Below are positions 33,104 to 42,348 of a stretch of DNA of 64,000 bases, piece after piece. The DNA is taken from NCBI RefSeq assembly GCF_024700075.1, contig NZ_JAJONE010000001.1:3495001-3559000 (forward strand). The letters run 5' to 3'. Positions within the stretch are counted from its first letter, which is position 1. Each line of letters opens with the position of its first letter. The DNA comes from Hymenobacter sp. J193 (GTDB lineage: Bacteria > Bacteroidota > Bacteroidia > Cytophagales > Hymenobacteraceae). The notes under the pieces were generated by a model. That model was not told the DNA's origin and made no database searches. It saw only the letters and a program-made list of their open reading frames with translations. Position numbers and translations under genes: made by a program.

Positions 33104-34396
33104 ATGGCTCTGGCCGCTCCCTCCTCAGTTTCTGCCCCCGCCACTACCGACCCTTCAGGGGCGTCGCCACGCTACACGTCGGCTCTGGCTTCGCTCACGG
33201 TCCTGTTTTTCATGATGGGGTTCATTACCTGTCTGAACGACATCCTGATTCCGTACCTCAAAGGCCTCTTCACACTCTCCTACACGGAAGTTAACTTGGT
33301 TAACTTCTGCTTTTTTGGCGCTTATCTGGTTATGGGTGTGCCCGCTGGCTGGGTGGTCAAAATTCTGGGCTATAAGCGCGGCATGCTGGTAGGCTTTCTG
33401 ATAGCGGCGCTGGGCTGCTGCTTGTTTTTCCCCGCTGCTGAGAGCCGCACTTTCGCCCTGTTCCTAGGTGCCCTGTTTGTACTGGCGACGGGTATTGTTA
33501 CGCTGCAAGTAGCTGGTAACCCCTACGTTTCTATCCTAGGCCCGCCTGAAACGGCCTCTTCCCGACTCACGCTCACGCAGGCCTTCAACTCATTGGCTAC
33601 GGCCATTGCACCGCCACTGGGCTCAATGCTGATTCTCTCTCACCTGCCTGACCTCAAGCAACTCTCTCCCGCGCAAGCTGCCGGGTTAGACGTATCAGCC
33701 GTGCAGCAGCTTTATCTGGTAATTGGCGCGGTGCTGATTCTTATCAGCGCAGTGCTGGCTTTTCTAAAACTGCCGCAGGTAGAGCATGCCCCGGCCGCGG
33801 CCGGGGACACGCGCCGGGCTTGGCACTACCGGCACCTAGTGCTGGGACTGGTAGGCATCTTCACCTATGTCGGCGCCGAGGTAGCCATTGGCTCGCACAT
33901 TGTTTCCTATCTGCAGCAGCCGGAGGTAGTTGGCATGTCGGCGGCAGCAGCAGGCTACCAAGTAGGGCTGTACTGGCTGGGAGCCATGATCGGTCGGTTT
34001 GCTGGTATTTTTGTACTTCGCAACGTGCGTCCGGGACGGGTACTGGCTGTCAATGCCGTGGGAGCTGTTCTGCTGCTGATCGTATCAATGAACACCAGTG
34101 GAGCGGTGGCTATGTGGAGTCTGCTGGCGGTAGGGCTGATGAACTCAATTATGTTCCCAGTAATTTTTACGCTGGCTGTGGCCGGGCTGGGGCGGCACAC
34201 GGAGGATGCATCAGGGCTGCTGTCAGCCGCCATTGTAGGTGGAGCTATTATTCCGCCACTGTTCGGCATGATAGCTGACAGCCACTTAGGTGGAGGTGGA
34301 GTACACGCACTGCGCTTGGCTTTCTTGCTGCCAGCCCTCTGCTACCTGTACATCACTTGGTATGGTTTGAAAGGACACGTCCGCCAAGACGTTTAG
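33104..34396 (+). CDS. sugar MFS transporter (FucP/GluP type)
   Basis: 430 residues, twelve membrane helices. The FucP/glucose-galactose porter hallmarks are present: FMMGFITCLNDILIPYLKGLF near the start (first helix, with the proton/sugar-site Asp), TLQVAGNPYVSILGPP around residue 150 and SRLTLTQAFNSLATAIAPPLG. It would import a hexose with protons across the inner membrane. It stands between GH16 and GH3, so it is likely to take up the glucose released from beta-glucan (inference). The start is ATG 33104; there is no T-rich promoter element in view. Confidence 0.9.
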   Translation: MALAAPSSVSAPATTDPSGASPRYTSALASLTVLFFMMGFITCLNDILIPYLKGLFTLSYTEVNLVNFCFFGAYLVMGVPAGWVVKILGYKRGMLVGFLIAALGCCLFFPAAESRTFALFLGALFVLATGIVTLQVAGNPYVSILGPPETASSRLTLTQAFNSLATAIAPPLGSMLILSHLPDLKQLSPAQAAGLDVSAVQQLYLVIGAVLILISAVLAFLKLPQVEHAPAAAGDTRRAWHYRHLVLGLVGIFTYVGAEVAIGSHIVSYLQQPEVVGMSAAAAGYQVGLYWLGAMIGRFAGIFVLRNVRPGRVLAVNAVGAVLLLIVSMNTSGAVAMWSLLAVGLMNSIMFPVIFTLAVAGLGRHTEDASGLLSAAIVGGAIIPPLFGMIADSHLGGGGVHALRLAFLLPALCYLYITWYGLKGHVRQDV

Positions 34397-34482
34397 GGTT
34401 ATTGTAATCTGTATTTATCCTTCCTTCAAACATAGTACCGTAGTAAAGCTACGGTCTGGAGTTCCACCCATCTGCTAGCTTC

Positions 34483-36909
34483 ATGCTGAGTATTCTGTTA
34501 CCACTGCGCCGCACGGCCTTTGTTTTCTCACTGGGTTTGCTGGGCTACCACTCGGGGCAGGCGCAGCAGTTGCCGCTCACCGCCGATGCCCGTGTGGAAA
34601 GCCTGCTGCAGCAGATGAGCACCGAGGAAAAGCTGGCCCAGCTCTACAACAACGGCTTCATGACCACGCCCACCAACGAGCGGCTGAAAGTGCCCGGCTT
34701 CGTGATGGACGATGGCCCCCACGGGGTGCGCTTCGAGCGGGCTTCGTCGTTTCCGACCGGTATGGCCGTGGCTGCTACTTGGAACCGGGCCCTGGCGTAC
34801 CGCCTGGGTCAGGCCATGGGCGAGGAGTTCTGGGCCTATGGCAAGCATCAGCAGCTGGGCCCGTGCCTCGATATTGTGCAGGATCCGCGCGCCGGCCGCA
34901 ACGCCGAGGCCGGTGGCGAAGACCCTTTCCTCATCGGGCAGTTGGGCGGCTATATCATTCGCGGCATCCAGACTACCCCGGTGATGGCCACGGCCAAGCA
35001 CTTCATGATTGAGGGCAAGCAGAGCACGCGCCACAGCCGCAACCAGATATTCACCGACCGGGGCGTGATGGAGCAGTTCGGCTACAACTTCCGCATGGCA
35101 GTGCAGGAAGGAGGCGCGCTCAGCGTGATGTCGTCCTACAATCTGATCAACGGGGAACACGCGGCCGAGAGTCCGTACCTGATGAACACGGTGCTGCGCC
35201 AGCGCTGGGGTTTCCCGTTCTATGTAGTATCCGACTGGGACGCGGTGCACGACAGTCAGAAAGCCATTGTGGCCGGCAACGACGTGTGCATGGGCTCCGA
35301 CGACTACCAGAAAGATTTGCCCGGCCTAGTCGCCAGCGGCAAAGTGCCCATGACGGTGATTGACGCGGCCGTGCGCAACGTGCTGCGTTCCAAAATCATG
35401 GCCGGTATGCTGGATTTCTATCCGACTTCCACACCTGCTAAATCGGCCAATACGCCCGCGCACCAGGAAGTAGCCCTGCAGGGTGCCCGCGAGTCCGTGG
35501 TGCTGTTGAAAAACACGGGCAACGTGCTGCCTTTCAACAAAAGCACGACCAAGCACATTGCCGTTATCGGCCCCAACGCCGACCAGTCGAACCTGAACTG
35601 CTTTGGCAGCAGCGAAACTACTCCGGCCTACGCCGTGAGCCTCAAGCAGGCGCTGGATACCAAGCTGGGCGCGACCAAGGTGTACTACGCCAAGGGCTGC
35701 GACATCAACAGCATCGACACCACCGGCTTCCGGGCCGCTACCGAGCTGGCCCGTCAGGCCGATGTGGTGGTGTTTGCCGGTGGCCTCGACCTGACTCAGG
35801 AAGGGGAGGGCTATAACGGCGGCAGCGACCGGGTGAACAACTCTACTGTGCTGCCCGGCATGCAGCAGCGCCTGATTCGGGCGCTGGCCCGCGTGAACCC
35901 TAACGTGGTGGTGGTGCTGCAAAGCGGGGGCGTATGCTCCCTGCACGAAAGCCTGCCCGCCGCGAAAGGGCTGGTGTATTCCTTCTACGCCGGGCAGGAA
36001 GCCGGTACGGCGCTGGCCGATGTGCTGTTTGGTGACTACAACCCCGCCGGCCGCATGCCCGTGACCATGCCCACCGCCGACAATCAGCTGCCCGAGTGGA
36101 ACGACGACTTCACCGACGACTTCGGCAACGGCTACCGCTGGTACGACGAAAAAGCCCTGACCCCGGAGTTTGCCTTTGGCGCGGGCCTTAGCTACACCAC
36201 TTTCCAATACAGCAACCTGCGCACCTCCGCTAGCTCGCTCGTAGCCGGTGCCCCAGTGCAGGTAATGTTGGATGTGCAGAACACCGGCAAGCTGGCCGGG
36301 GACGAAGTAACTCAGCTTTACCTCACCACGCACAACTCGCCGGTGTGGATGCCCAAAAAGGAGTTGAAAGGCTTTGAGCGCCTGACGCTGGCTCCCGGCG
36401 AAAAGAAAACCGTGACCTTCCAGCTTACGGCCGAGGACTTCTACCGCTGGAACGAGCAGCAGAAAGCCTACCAGGTAAATGCCGGCCGCTACACCGTGCG
36501 CGTCGGGGGCGCCTCCGACCGTCTGCCGCTAACCCAGGACGTTACCCTGAAAAGCGGCGCAGCCCGTCCCGACCTGAAAGTAACGGAGGTGTTCAGCTTG
36601 CCCCGATTCCCCAGAGCAGGGGAGGCGGTGCGGTTCTACGCGCTGGTACGAAACCTGGGCAATGCCCCCGTAACGGGCCAAAAGCTGAATCTGAGCTTCA
36701 GCGTGAACAATGCTGCGGTGGCCAGTGCGCCCGGCACCAGCCTAACGCTCCAGCCGGGTCAGGCTACGCTTGTTCCGGCCACGCAAAGCACCTGGCAGGC
36801 CCCGTCCGCTGGCAAAACCACCGTGCGTGCTACCATCGACGCCGACAAAAAGCTGAAGGAATGGCTGGAAGACAATAACTCGTACAGCCGGTCGCTGGAA
36901 GTGTACTAA
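34483..36909 (+). CDS. GH3 beta-glucosidase with C-terminal CARDB domain
   Basis: 808 residues with signal peptide (cut near GQAQ). The GH3 N-terminal barrel has VMDDGPHGVR, GPCLDIVQDPRAGRNAEAGGEDP, ATAKHF and the nucleophile motif YVVSDWDAVHD (D251). The alpha/beta sandwich follows (ESVVLLKNTGNVLPF, VVFAGGLDLTQEGEGYN, where the acid/base lies), then the fibronectin-like domain (FGAGLSYTTFQYSNL, ELKGFERLTLAPGE). The last 110 residues are a CARDB-like immunoglobulin module (VRFYALVRNLGNAPVTGQ), unusual for this family. It would cut terminal beta-glucosyl units from oligosaccharides in the periplasm. A terminator follows. Confidence 0.92.
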   Translation: MLSILLPLRRTAFVFSLGLLGYHSGQAQQLPLTADARVESLLQQMSTEEKLAQLYNNGFMTTPTNERLKVPGFVMDDGPHGVRFERASSFPTGMAVAATWNRALAYRLGQAMGEEFWAYGKHQQLGPCLDIVQDPRAGRNAEAGGEDPFLIGQLGGYIIRGIQTTPVMATAKHFMIEGKQSTRHSRNQIFTDRGVMEQFGYNFRMAVQEGGALSVMSSYNLINGEHAAESPYLMNTVLRQRWGFPFYVVSDWDAVHDSQKAIVAGNDVCMGSDDYQKDLPGLVASGKVPMTVIDAAVRNVLRSKIMAGMLDFYPTSTPAKSANTPAHQEVALQGARESVVLLKNTGNVLPFNKSTTKHIAVIGPNADQSNLNCFGSSETTPAYAVSLKQALDTKLGATKVYYAKGCDINSIDTTGFRAATELARQADVVVFAGGLDLTQEGEGYNGGSDRVNNSTVLPGMQQRLIRALARVNPNVVVVLQSGGVCSLHESLPAAKGLVYSFYAGQEAGTALADVLFGDYNPAGRMPVTMPTADNQLPEWNDDFTDDFGNGYRWYDEKALTPEFAFGAGLSYTTFQYSNLRTSASSLVAGAPVQVMLDVQNTGKLAGDEVTQLYLTTHNSPVWMPKKELKGFERLTLAPGEKKTVTFQLTAEDFYRWNEQQKAYQVNAGRYTVRVGGASDRLPLTQDVTLKSGAARPDLKVTEVFSLPRFPRAGEAVRFYALVRNLGNAPVTGQKLNLSFSVNNAAVASAPGTSLTLQPGQATLVPATQSTWQAPSAGKTTVRATIDADKKLKEWLEDNNSYSRSLEVY

Positions 36910-36940
36910 GGATTTACGCATAAGGGTGAGTGAAGAGTGA

Positions 36941-36974
36941 AAGCTGCGTCTCCTGCAAGAGGCGCAGCTTTTTT
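36941..36974 (+). terminator. GH3 gene terminator
   Basis: AAGCTGCGTCTC pairs with GAGGCGCAGCTT (one mismatch) around CTGCAA and is followed by TTTTTT. Confidence 0.85.
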
Positions 36975-37055
36975 GTGGGCATAGCACATATGCTGGCTTA
37001 TGTACAAGGGCACCTTTTGTAACCAAACACGGGCTGTATAGTGAAAGCCAAGATG

Positions 37056-37289
37056 TTATTCAATAAAAATCAGGCTAAGGCCTTGGCACTTACTGCTAAC
37101 TTCTATTCCTTTGTATTGTCTGAAAGCCTGAATGTTTTGGTCAATATCCAGAACAGAACTTGCGGCGGCTTCTCTGAGTTTGTGTAGCAAAGGGGTTGGA
37201 ATGGTAATCTGTACCTCTTTACACAATCGATTGTGAACGTCTTCTAATATCTTTTTATGTTTTTTCACAATCGATTGTGCTGTTTTCAT
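37056..37289 (-). CDS. possible small ribbon-helix-helix-like protein
   Basis: A minus-strand frame of 77 residues from ATG 37289 (a longer form starts at 37328). The middle, VQITIPTPLLHKLREAA, has the strand-then-helix pattern of MetJ/Arc-type DNA-binding proteins, but no known family is certain. The region is A/T-rich relative to neighbours. Both 14-bp palindromes lie inside the frame, where they encode HNRL and QSIV, so the frame may be an accident of regulatory DNA. It is divergent from GH43. Confidence 0.25.
   Translation of the reverse strand: MKTAQSIVKKHKKILEDVHNRLCKEVQITIPTPLLHKLREAAASSVLDIDQNIQAFRQYKGIEVSSKCQGLSLIFIE
37222..37235. promoter_or_regulatory. LacI-type operator, distal copy
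   Basis: CACAATCGATTGTG, a perfect 14-bp palindrome with the central CG found in LacI/GalR-family operators. The second identical copy is at 37266-37279. Confidence 0.6.
37266..37279. promoter_or_regulatory. LacI-type operator, proximal copy
   Basis: Second exact copy of CACAATCGATTGTG. The centres are 44 bases apart, about four helical turns, so two bound dimers would sit on the same face of the DNA. It lies 137 bases before the GH43 ATG. Confidence 0.6.
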
Positions 37290-37415
37290 TCTTTCCCATT
37301 CAATTCCCACATTCTTCCTATGAGGCACTCACTACACGAAAAGGGACCTTCAAGCCGGATAAACGCGGCTGACGGCAGCGCTGCAACGTTTAGCAGCAGA
37401 GTAACTGAACAGTAC

Positions 37416-39152
37416 ATGGAGAAAACCAGTTGGTTGAACGTGTGCAAGAGGACGCTTAAGGCAGCCACGCTGCTCTGGGTGCTGCTAACTGTCAGTATAG
37501 GCCCGGTGAAGGCCCTCGATGGAGCTACTGGCTCACACGACCCGTCGACGCTCATTAAAGACGGCAACAAATACTGGATGTTTACGACCGGTGCGGGCAT
37601 CTACGCGGCCTATTCTACGGACTTGTTTCGCTGGACTAAGGCGCCCAAATCGGTGTTTCCCATTGGCACCTGGCCCGCGTGGGTCAACCAAGCCGTGCCC
37701 GGCTTCGACGGCACGTTCTGGGCGCCCGACGTGCTGTACATGAACGGCAAGTATTACCTCTATTATTCCTGCTCCACGTTCGGCTCCCCGCGTTCGGCCA
37801 TTGGCGTGGCTACCAGCCCCACGCTCGACCAGAACTCGGCCAGCTACAAATGGACGGACTTAGGCATGGTGGTTTCATCGTCCACGCAAACGGACATCAA
37901 CGCCATTGACCCGGCCTTGCTCAAGGACAGCAACGGCCGGGTGTACATGACCTACGGCTCGTTTTCTGGCGGCATTGGTATTATTGAGCTGGACGCCGCT
38001 ACGGGACTGAAGAAGGCGGGCGCTGCTGTGGTACACGTAGCAGGCGGTAGCCGGGCCTCCTGGGAAGCGCCGTACTTGTTCAAGGAAGGCAGCTACTACT
38101 ACCTCGTGGTCAACCGTGGCGCCTGCTGCCAGGGCGTCAATAGCACGTATTACCTGGTAATGGGCCGCTCCACCAGCATCAACGGGCCTTACAAAGACAA
38201 AAATAACGTAGACCTGCGCAGCAACGGCGGCACGCGCATCCTATCCTCTTCCGGCAAGTACATCGGCCCTGGCCACTTTGGCTTGCTGCGCGAGAATGGG
38301 GCCAACTTCGTGTCAATGCACTACTACGATGGCAACGACAACGGCAACGCCAAGCTGGATATTGCCAACATGGGTGGGAGCGGAGCCGATGGGTGGCCCT
38401 TTGTAACGCGCGACTGGGTGGCGGCCGGGCGCTACCGCATCACCAACCAGAACAGCGGCCTATCGTGGGATGCCTGGGGCTGCACCGGCGTGCAGGGGCA
38501 GGCTATTGCCCAGGGCACGTACAACAACCTCACGTGCCAGAAGTGGGATTTCGCACCCGTGGGCGATGGCGCCTACAAGATTACCAACGCGCAAGGGGGG
38601 CTGGCGGCTGATGTGGTGAACTGCAGCGCCAGCAACGGTGCCAAGCTGCAGCTCTGGCCTTACCTGAACAACAACTGCCAGAAATTCAAAATTGAGCGCA
38701 CGGCCGACGGCGCTTACCTGATGACTTCCCTGACGGGAACGCGGGTGATTGAAGTACCCGGAGCCTCCTCTGCGGCCGGCACCCAGCTGGCTTTGTGGGA
38801 CCAGAACGGCAACCGGGGGCAGCGCTGGTACATTGCCGGGGCCGCAGCCCGCATTTCGGGCAACGTCACCAAGGCGGCCGCCCCTGTACTGGAGCAGCCT
38901 TTGGAAGCGTATCCAAACCCGTTCACCGACCGTACTACCGTACAGTTCCGCGCTGGGGCGAGTACTCCGGCTCAGGTGCGGCTCTATAATGCCCTGGGCC
39001 AGCCGGTAGCCACGCTCTTCGACGCCACGGCTGAGGGCGGCCGGGAATATCGGCTCACTCTGGATGGAAAAACACTGCCGGCGGGCATCTATACCTGCCG
39101 CCTGCAACTTAACGGTAAGACGCAGAGCCAACGACTGGTTCTGGTGAAATAG
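37416..39152 (+). CDS. GH43 family enzyme with ricin-type CBM and T9SS sorting domain
   Basis: 578 residues from ATG 37416; ATG 37320 would add 32 residues before the signal peptide. After the signal (cut near PVKA) the five-blade propeller of GH43 shows TGSHDPSTLIKDGNKYW (general base Asp), NAIDPALL (pKa-modulating Asp) and ASWEAPYL (acid Glu), the triad of endo-arabinanase-type members. Residues about 325-475 are a ricin-like trefoil CBM13 (QNSGLSWDAWGC, KWDFAPVGDGAYKI). The end is a type A T9SS domain (AYPNPFTDRTTVQFRA, LPAGIYTCRLQ), so it goes to the cell surface. Two LacI-like operators lie upstream. Confidence 0.88.
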   Translation: MEKTSWLNVCKRTLKAATLLWVLLTVSIGPVKALDGATGSHDPSTLIKDGNKYWMFTTGAGIYAAYSTDLFRWTKAPKSVFPIGTWPAWVNQAVPGFDGTFWAPDVLYMNGKYYLYYSCSTFGSPRSAIGVATSPTLDQNSASYKWTDLGMVVSSSTQTDINAIDPALLKDSNGRVYMTYGSFSGGIGIIELDAATGLKKAGAAVVHVAGGSRASWEAPYLFKEGSYYYLVVNRGACCQGVNSTYYLVMGRSTSINGPYKDKNNVDLRSNGGTRILSSSGKYIGPGHFGLLRENGANFVSMHYYDGNDNGNAKLDIANMGGSGADGWPFVTRDWVAAGRYRITNQNSGLSWDAWGCTGVQGQAIAQGTYNNLTCQKWDFAPVGDGAYKITNAQGGLAADVVNCSASNGAKLQLWPYLNNNCQKFKIERTADGAYLMTSLTGTRVIEVPGASSAAGTQLALWDQNGNRGQRWYIAGAAARISGNVTKAAAPVLEQPLEAYPNPFTDRTTVQFRAGASTPAQVRLYNALGQPVATLFDATAEGGREYRLTLDGKTLPAGIYTCRLQLNGKTQSQRLVLVK

Positions 39153-39188
39153 TCAGTCCTGAGACTTGAAGGTAGGGACTCATTCAAG

Positions 39189-39222
39189 CACCTTCTCCGC
39201 GCTGTGGAGAAGGTGTTTTTTT
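39189..39222 (+). terminator. GH43 terminator
   Basis: Perfect CACCTTCTCC/GGAGAAGGTG stem with a 7-base loop and seven T residues, 36 bases after the stop. Confidence 0.9.
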
Positions 39223-39328
39223 ATTCGGCAGTCGTTATCCAGGTTTCAGCCCAAAATGAGTTTTTTGTTCATTTTCGGGCGATTAGCAATAAAGTCAAAC
39301 CTGCTGTTACCTGAGCCAGGAGGCCACA

Positions 39329-39362
39329 AAAAGGCACCGCTACAGCTGTAGCGGTGCCTTTT
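39329..39362. terminator. bidirectional terminator/34-bp palindrome
   Basis: A perfect 34-bp palindrome, AAAAGGCACCGCTACAG and its complement with no loop bases. It lies 20 bases after the helicase stop and would end its minus-strand transcript. Confidence 0.85.
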
Positions 39363-39381
39363 GCTTGCGGTTTGGAGCTTG

Positions 39382-41064
39382 TTACTCGGCGCCGGGGGAG
39401 GCGGGAGCAGCCGGGGTAGCCTCAGCGCCCGAGCCGGCGGGCCGGCCGCTGCGCTTGCGGTTGCGGCCCCCGCGCTTGCGGCGGCGCTGGCCTTCGGCGG
39501 CTAGCTCACCTTCGGCCTGAGGAACGGAGCTGGCGGCTTCACCCTCGGGGCGAGGTGGGCGTGGGGCCCGGGGTTCCCGGCGGGGCGGGCGGGTTTGGCT
39601 TGCGCCGTCCTTCGCTTCGCCTTCGGGGCGCGGCTCACGCGGAGGGCGCTGGTAGGGCTGGGCCGGGGCCTGGCCGGCATCAAGGGCAGCCAGGGCAGCC
39701 TGGGCCTTCACAATGCGGGCCTGCTGGTCGGCGTCGGGCTTGTCGCCGCGCTCGGGCCGGGAGCCTTTGTCGCCGCGCCCGCCGGAGCGCGCCCCTTCGC
39801 GGGGGCCACGGCTACCCTCGGGGCGTGGGCCCCGGTCGTGGCCCGCGCCGCCGGAGCGGCCGCCGCGCTCGGGCCGGCCCCCGGTTTTGCCGCGCAGTCC
39901 GCTGAAGCGCTTAGGATCGAACTCGGGCGCTTCGCCCAAACCCAGGGCTTCCGTAATGCTTTGCTTTTCAACTTCGCGCTCAATCAGCTTCTCAATCTTC
40001 AGCACCCGGTCCTGATCCTGATCGGCAATGAAGGTAATGGCCGTGCCTTTGGTAGCGGCGCGGGCCGTGCGGCCAATGCGGTGCACGTAGTCCTCGGCGG
40101 CACGCGGAATATCGTAGTTTACTACGTGGCTGAGCGAATCGATATCGATGCCCCGGCTGAGTACGTCGGTAGCGACCAGGATGGGGAACTGCTTGTTTTT
40201 GAAGGCCCGCATGATTTCCTCGCGTTCCTCCTGGGTCCGGTCGGAGCTGATGCCGCGCGCCTCGATGCCGAGCTTATTAATGGCCCGGACGATGCCACCT
40301 ACCGCCGCTTTCTGGCTGGTGAAAAGCACCATGCTCTGCACGTCCTGAGTTTTGATGATGTGCTCGAGCAGGTAAATCTTCTGACGGTCGAAGGCTAGGT
40401 AGAACTGCTGGTCGATGCCGGCGGCGGGCTTGCTCACAGCCAGCCGGATTTCTTCGGGGTTCTGGAGCAGCTGCTGCGAGAAGTCCCGGATTTTGCTGGG
40501 CATGGTGGCCGAGAACAGCAGCGTCTGGCGCTGCTTGGGCAACTGCCGCACGATGTTGAGAATGTCATCGGAGAAGCCCATGTCCATCATCTTGTCGGCT
40601 TCGTCGAGCACCAGGTACTTCAGGTCCTCAAACTTCACGTAGCCCATCTGCATGTGGGCAATGAGGCGGCCGGGCGTGGCCACAATGATGTCGGCGCCGG
40701 AGGTGAGGGCACGCTTCTGCTGCTCCCAGCCTTCCGATTTGCCGCCGCCGTAGATGGCAATGGAACTGGCCTCCACAAAGTAGCCAAAGCCGGTTATCTG
40801 CTCGTCGATCTGGGTAGCCAGCTCACGGGTGGGCACCAGCACTAGTGTGGAAGTGGTGCCGTGCTTGGCGTGCGAAATCTTGTCGAGCAGGGGCAGCAGG
40901 TAAGCGGCGGTTTTGCCGGTGCCGGTCTGGGCGCAGGCAATCAGGTCTTTGCCTTCGAGGATGCGCGGAATGGCCTGTTCCTGGATGGGCGTGGCCTGCT
41001 GGTAGTTCATGGCGTCCACGCCGGCCAGCAGGTCGTCGTGGAGGTTGAATTCGTGAAACGTCAA
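39382..41064 (-). CDS. DEAD-box RNA helicase (RhlE-like) with RGG-rich tail
   Basis: 560 residues. All RecA-like motifs are present: the Q motif (FHEFNLHDDLLAGVDAMNY, QQATPIQEQAI), Walker A AQTGTGKT, PTRELA, ATPGRL, VLDEADKMMDMGF, the SAT of LLFSATMPS, then ATDVLSRGIDIDS and HRIGRTARA. The last 170 residues are a disordered Arg/Gly/Pro/Glu tail (GGRPERGGRSGG, RRKRGGRNRKRSGRPAGS) that probably binds RNA. It would unwind RNA in ribosome assembly or decay, perhaps under cold stress. Minus-strand TATCTTTG at 41142-41149 is the likely promoter. The tail is longer than in E. coli RhlE. Confidence 0.95.
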   Translation of the reverse strand: MTFHEFNLHDDLLAGVDAMNYQQATPIQEQAIPRILEGKDLIACAQTGTGKTAAYLLPLLDKISHAKHGTTSTLVLVPTRELATQIDEQITGFGYFVEASSIAIYGGGKSEGWEQQKRALTSGADIIVATPGRLIAHMQMGYVKFEDLKYLVLDEADKMMDMGFSDDILNIVRQLPKQRQTLLFSATMPSKIRDFSQQLLQNPEEIRLAVSKPAAGIDQQFYLAFDRQKIYLLEHIIKTQDVQSMVLFTSQKAAVGGIVRAINKLGIEARGISSDRTQEEREEIMRAFKNKQFPILVATDVLSRGIDIDSLSHVVNYDIPRAAEDYVHRIGRTARAATKGTAITFIADQDQDRVLKIEKLIEREVEKQSITEALGLGEAPEFDPKRFSGLRGKTGGRPERGGRSGGAGHDRGPRPEGSRGPREGARSGGRGDKGSRPERGDKPDADQQARIVKAQAALAALDAGQAPAQPYQRPPREPRPEGEAKDGASQTRPPRREPRAPRPPRPEGEAASSVPQAEGELAAEGQRRRKRGGRNRKRSGRPAGSGAEATPAAPASPGAE

Positions 41065-41141
41065 GGTTCAGCGAGTTAAGATGATGAATGGCTGACCCTG
41101 GTTTCCTGGTCAGCTTGCGGCAGCTGGTATTCTGGTGGAAA

Positions 41142-41149
41142 CAAAGATA
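41142..41149 (-). promoter_or_regulatory. helicase promoter -7 element
   Basis: Minus strand TATCTTTG, a perfect TAnnTTTG, giving a leader of about 70 bases. Confidence 0.5.
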
Positions 41150-41179
41150 GAAGGATTTCGGGCCGCCGCGCGCAGAAGC

Positions 41180-42217
41180 TCAGCCGTGGGCCGGCCGTAC
41201 GGTTTGCTCCAGAATTTCCAGCTGCCAGCGCAGCTCCTCGGCCCGCACGGGATACGGCTGCCCGTGGCGGATAGCTTGGTATGCGGCCTCAAAAAGGGCT
41301 GGATAGCTGCCGCGCGGGGCCTCCAGAGTGGTGGTGGAAAGCTGCCCGTTTGCCTCCGCCAACGTCAGCTGACCAGCCGCCTCGGCGGGTTCCCAGCCAT
41401 AGGTTTCGTCGGTGGGCAGCATGCCGGCGGCCAGCTGAGTTTCCTGCACGTCGGCGCGGCGCTTCTGGAAGGAGCCCTGGGTGCCGTGCAGCACGTAGGC
41501 GGGCACCGGCGCCGCAGCCAGCAAGCTCACCGTCACGAATACCTGCAGGCCGGCAGCATAGGTGAGGTGGGCGTGAAAAAAATCGACCACGCGGGAGCCG
41601 GGGCGCTGGCTGGCCTGGGCCACCTGCACCTGCTCGGGGCGGCCAAACAGGCTCAGAGCCTCATCCAGCACGTGGGCGCCCAGGTCGTAGTGGAAGCCGC
41701 TGGCGGGCACGATGGGGTCTTCTTTGAACACCTTGGGGTTAAGGCCGGGCTTGAACCGGTCGAAGCGGAAGTGCGCCTCCGTGAGCTGGCCCAGCCGGCC
41801 GCTTTCCACCACTTGCCGCACCAGCTGAAAGTCGGCGTCCCAGCGGCGGTTCTGGTAAGCCAACAGCAGTTTGCCCTGTTTCTCGGCCAGCGCCAGCAGC
41901 ACATCCAGCTCGGCCAGGGTAGCCGTAACGGGCTTTTCCAGCAGCACATGCTTGCCGGCTTCCAGGGCCTGCCGGGCCAGGTCGAAGTGGGTGAAGTTGG
42001 GCGTATTCACTACCACCAGCTCCAGCGTATCATCGGCCAGCAGCTCGGCCACGCTATTATAGCTCTGCACCGCGGGGTAAGTGGCGGCAGCTTCCTTGCG
42101 GGTGCGTTCTACCACGGCCTGCAGCTGGAAGCCGGGGTGCGCGGCCAGGAACGGCGCATGAAACACCCGGCCCGACATGCCATAGGCCAGCAGCCCGGTG
42201 GAAATTGGAAGAGACAT
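41180..42217 (-). CDS. Gfo/Idh/MocA family oxidoreductase
   Basis: 345 residues. The N-terminal Rossmann fold has GLLAYGMSGRVFHAPFLAAH (NAD-binding glycine loop), NTPNFTHFDLARQALEAGKH and the family signature EKPVTATLAEL, where the Lys is catalytic. The C-terminal half shows FDRFKPGLNP and DLGAHVLDEAL (the conserved His in the substrate site). It probably oxidises or reduces a sugar or inositol derivative. The start is ATG 42217. An upstream 285-base region holds an inverted repeat at 42269-42348, and the methyltransferase gene is divergent. Confidence 0.9.
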   Translation of the reverse strand: MSLPISTGLLAYGMSGRVFHAPFLAAHPGFQLQAVVERTRKEAAATYPAVQSYNSVAELLADDTLELVVVNTPNFTHFDLARQALEAGKHVLLEKPVTATLAELDVLLALAEKQGKLLLAYQNRRWDADFQLVRQVVESGRLGQLTEAHFRFDRFKPGLNPKVFKEDPIVPASGFHYDLGAHVLDEALSLFGRPEQVQVAQASQRPGSRVVDFFHAHLTYAAGLQVFVTVSLLAAAPVPAYVLHGTQGSFQKRRADVQETQLAAGMLPTDETYGWEPAEAAGQLTLAEANGQLSTTTLEAPRGSYPALFEAAYQAIRHGQPYPVRAEELRWQLEILEQTVRPAHG

Positions 42218-42268
42218 GGCTAAAAGGTTAGATGGGTAGATGGTTTTCTGGTTAATGTCCGTAATGCG

Positions 42269-42348
42269 GTAGGGGCTGGGCTTGTCCCTGCCCGGCGTTG
42301 AACGAACCCACCTACCGGTGTCCAATCGGCAGGGCGCAAGCCCCGCAC
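42269..42348. repeat. imperfect inverted repeat, dispersed intergenic palindrome
   Basis: GTAGGGGCTGGGCTTGTCCC with the following TGCCCG (42269-42294) is an imperfect complement of CGGCAGGGCGCAAGCCCCGC with AC (42327-42348). It separates the two divergent genes at 42217 and 42503 and may add secondary structure to one leader. Confidence 0.5.
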
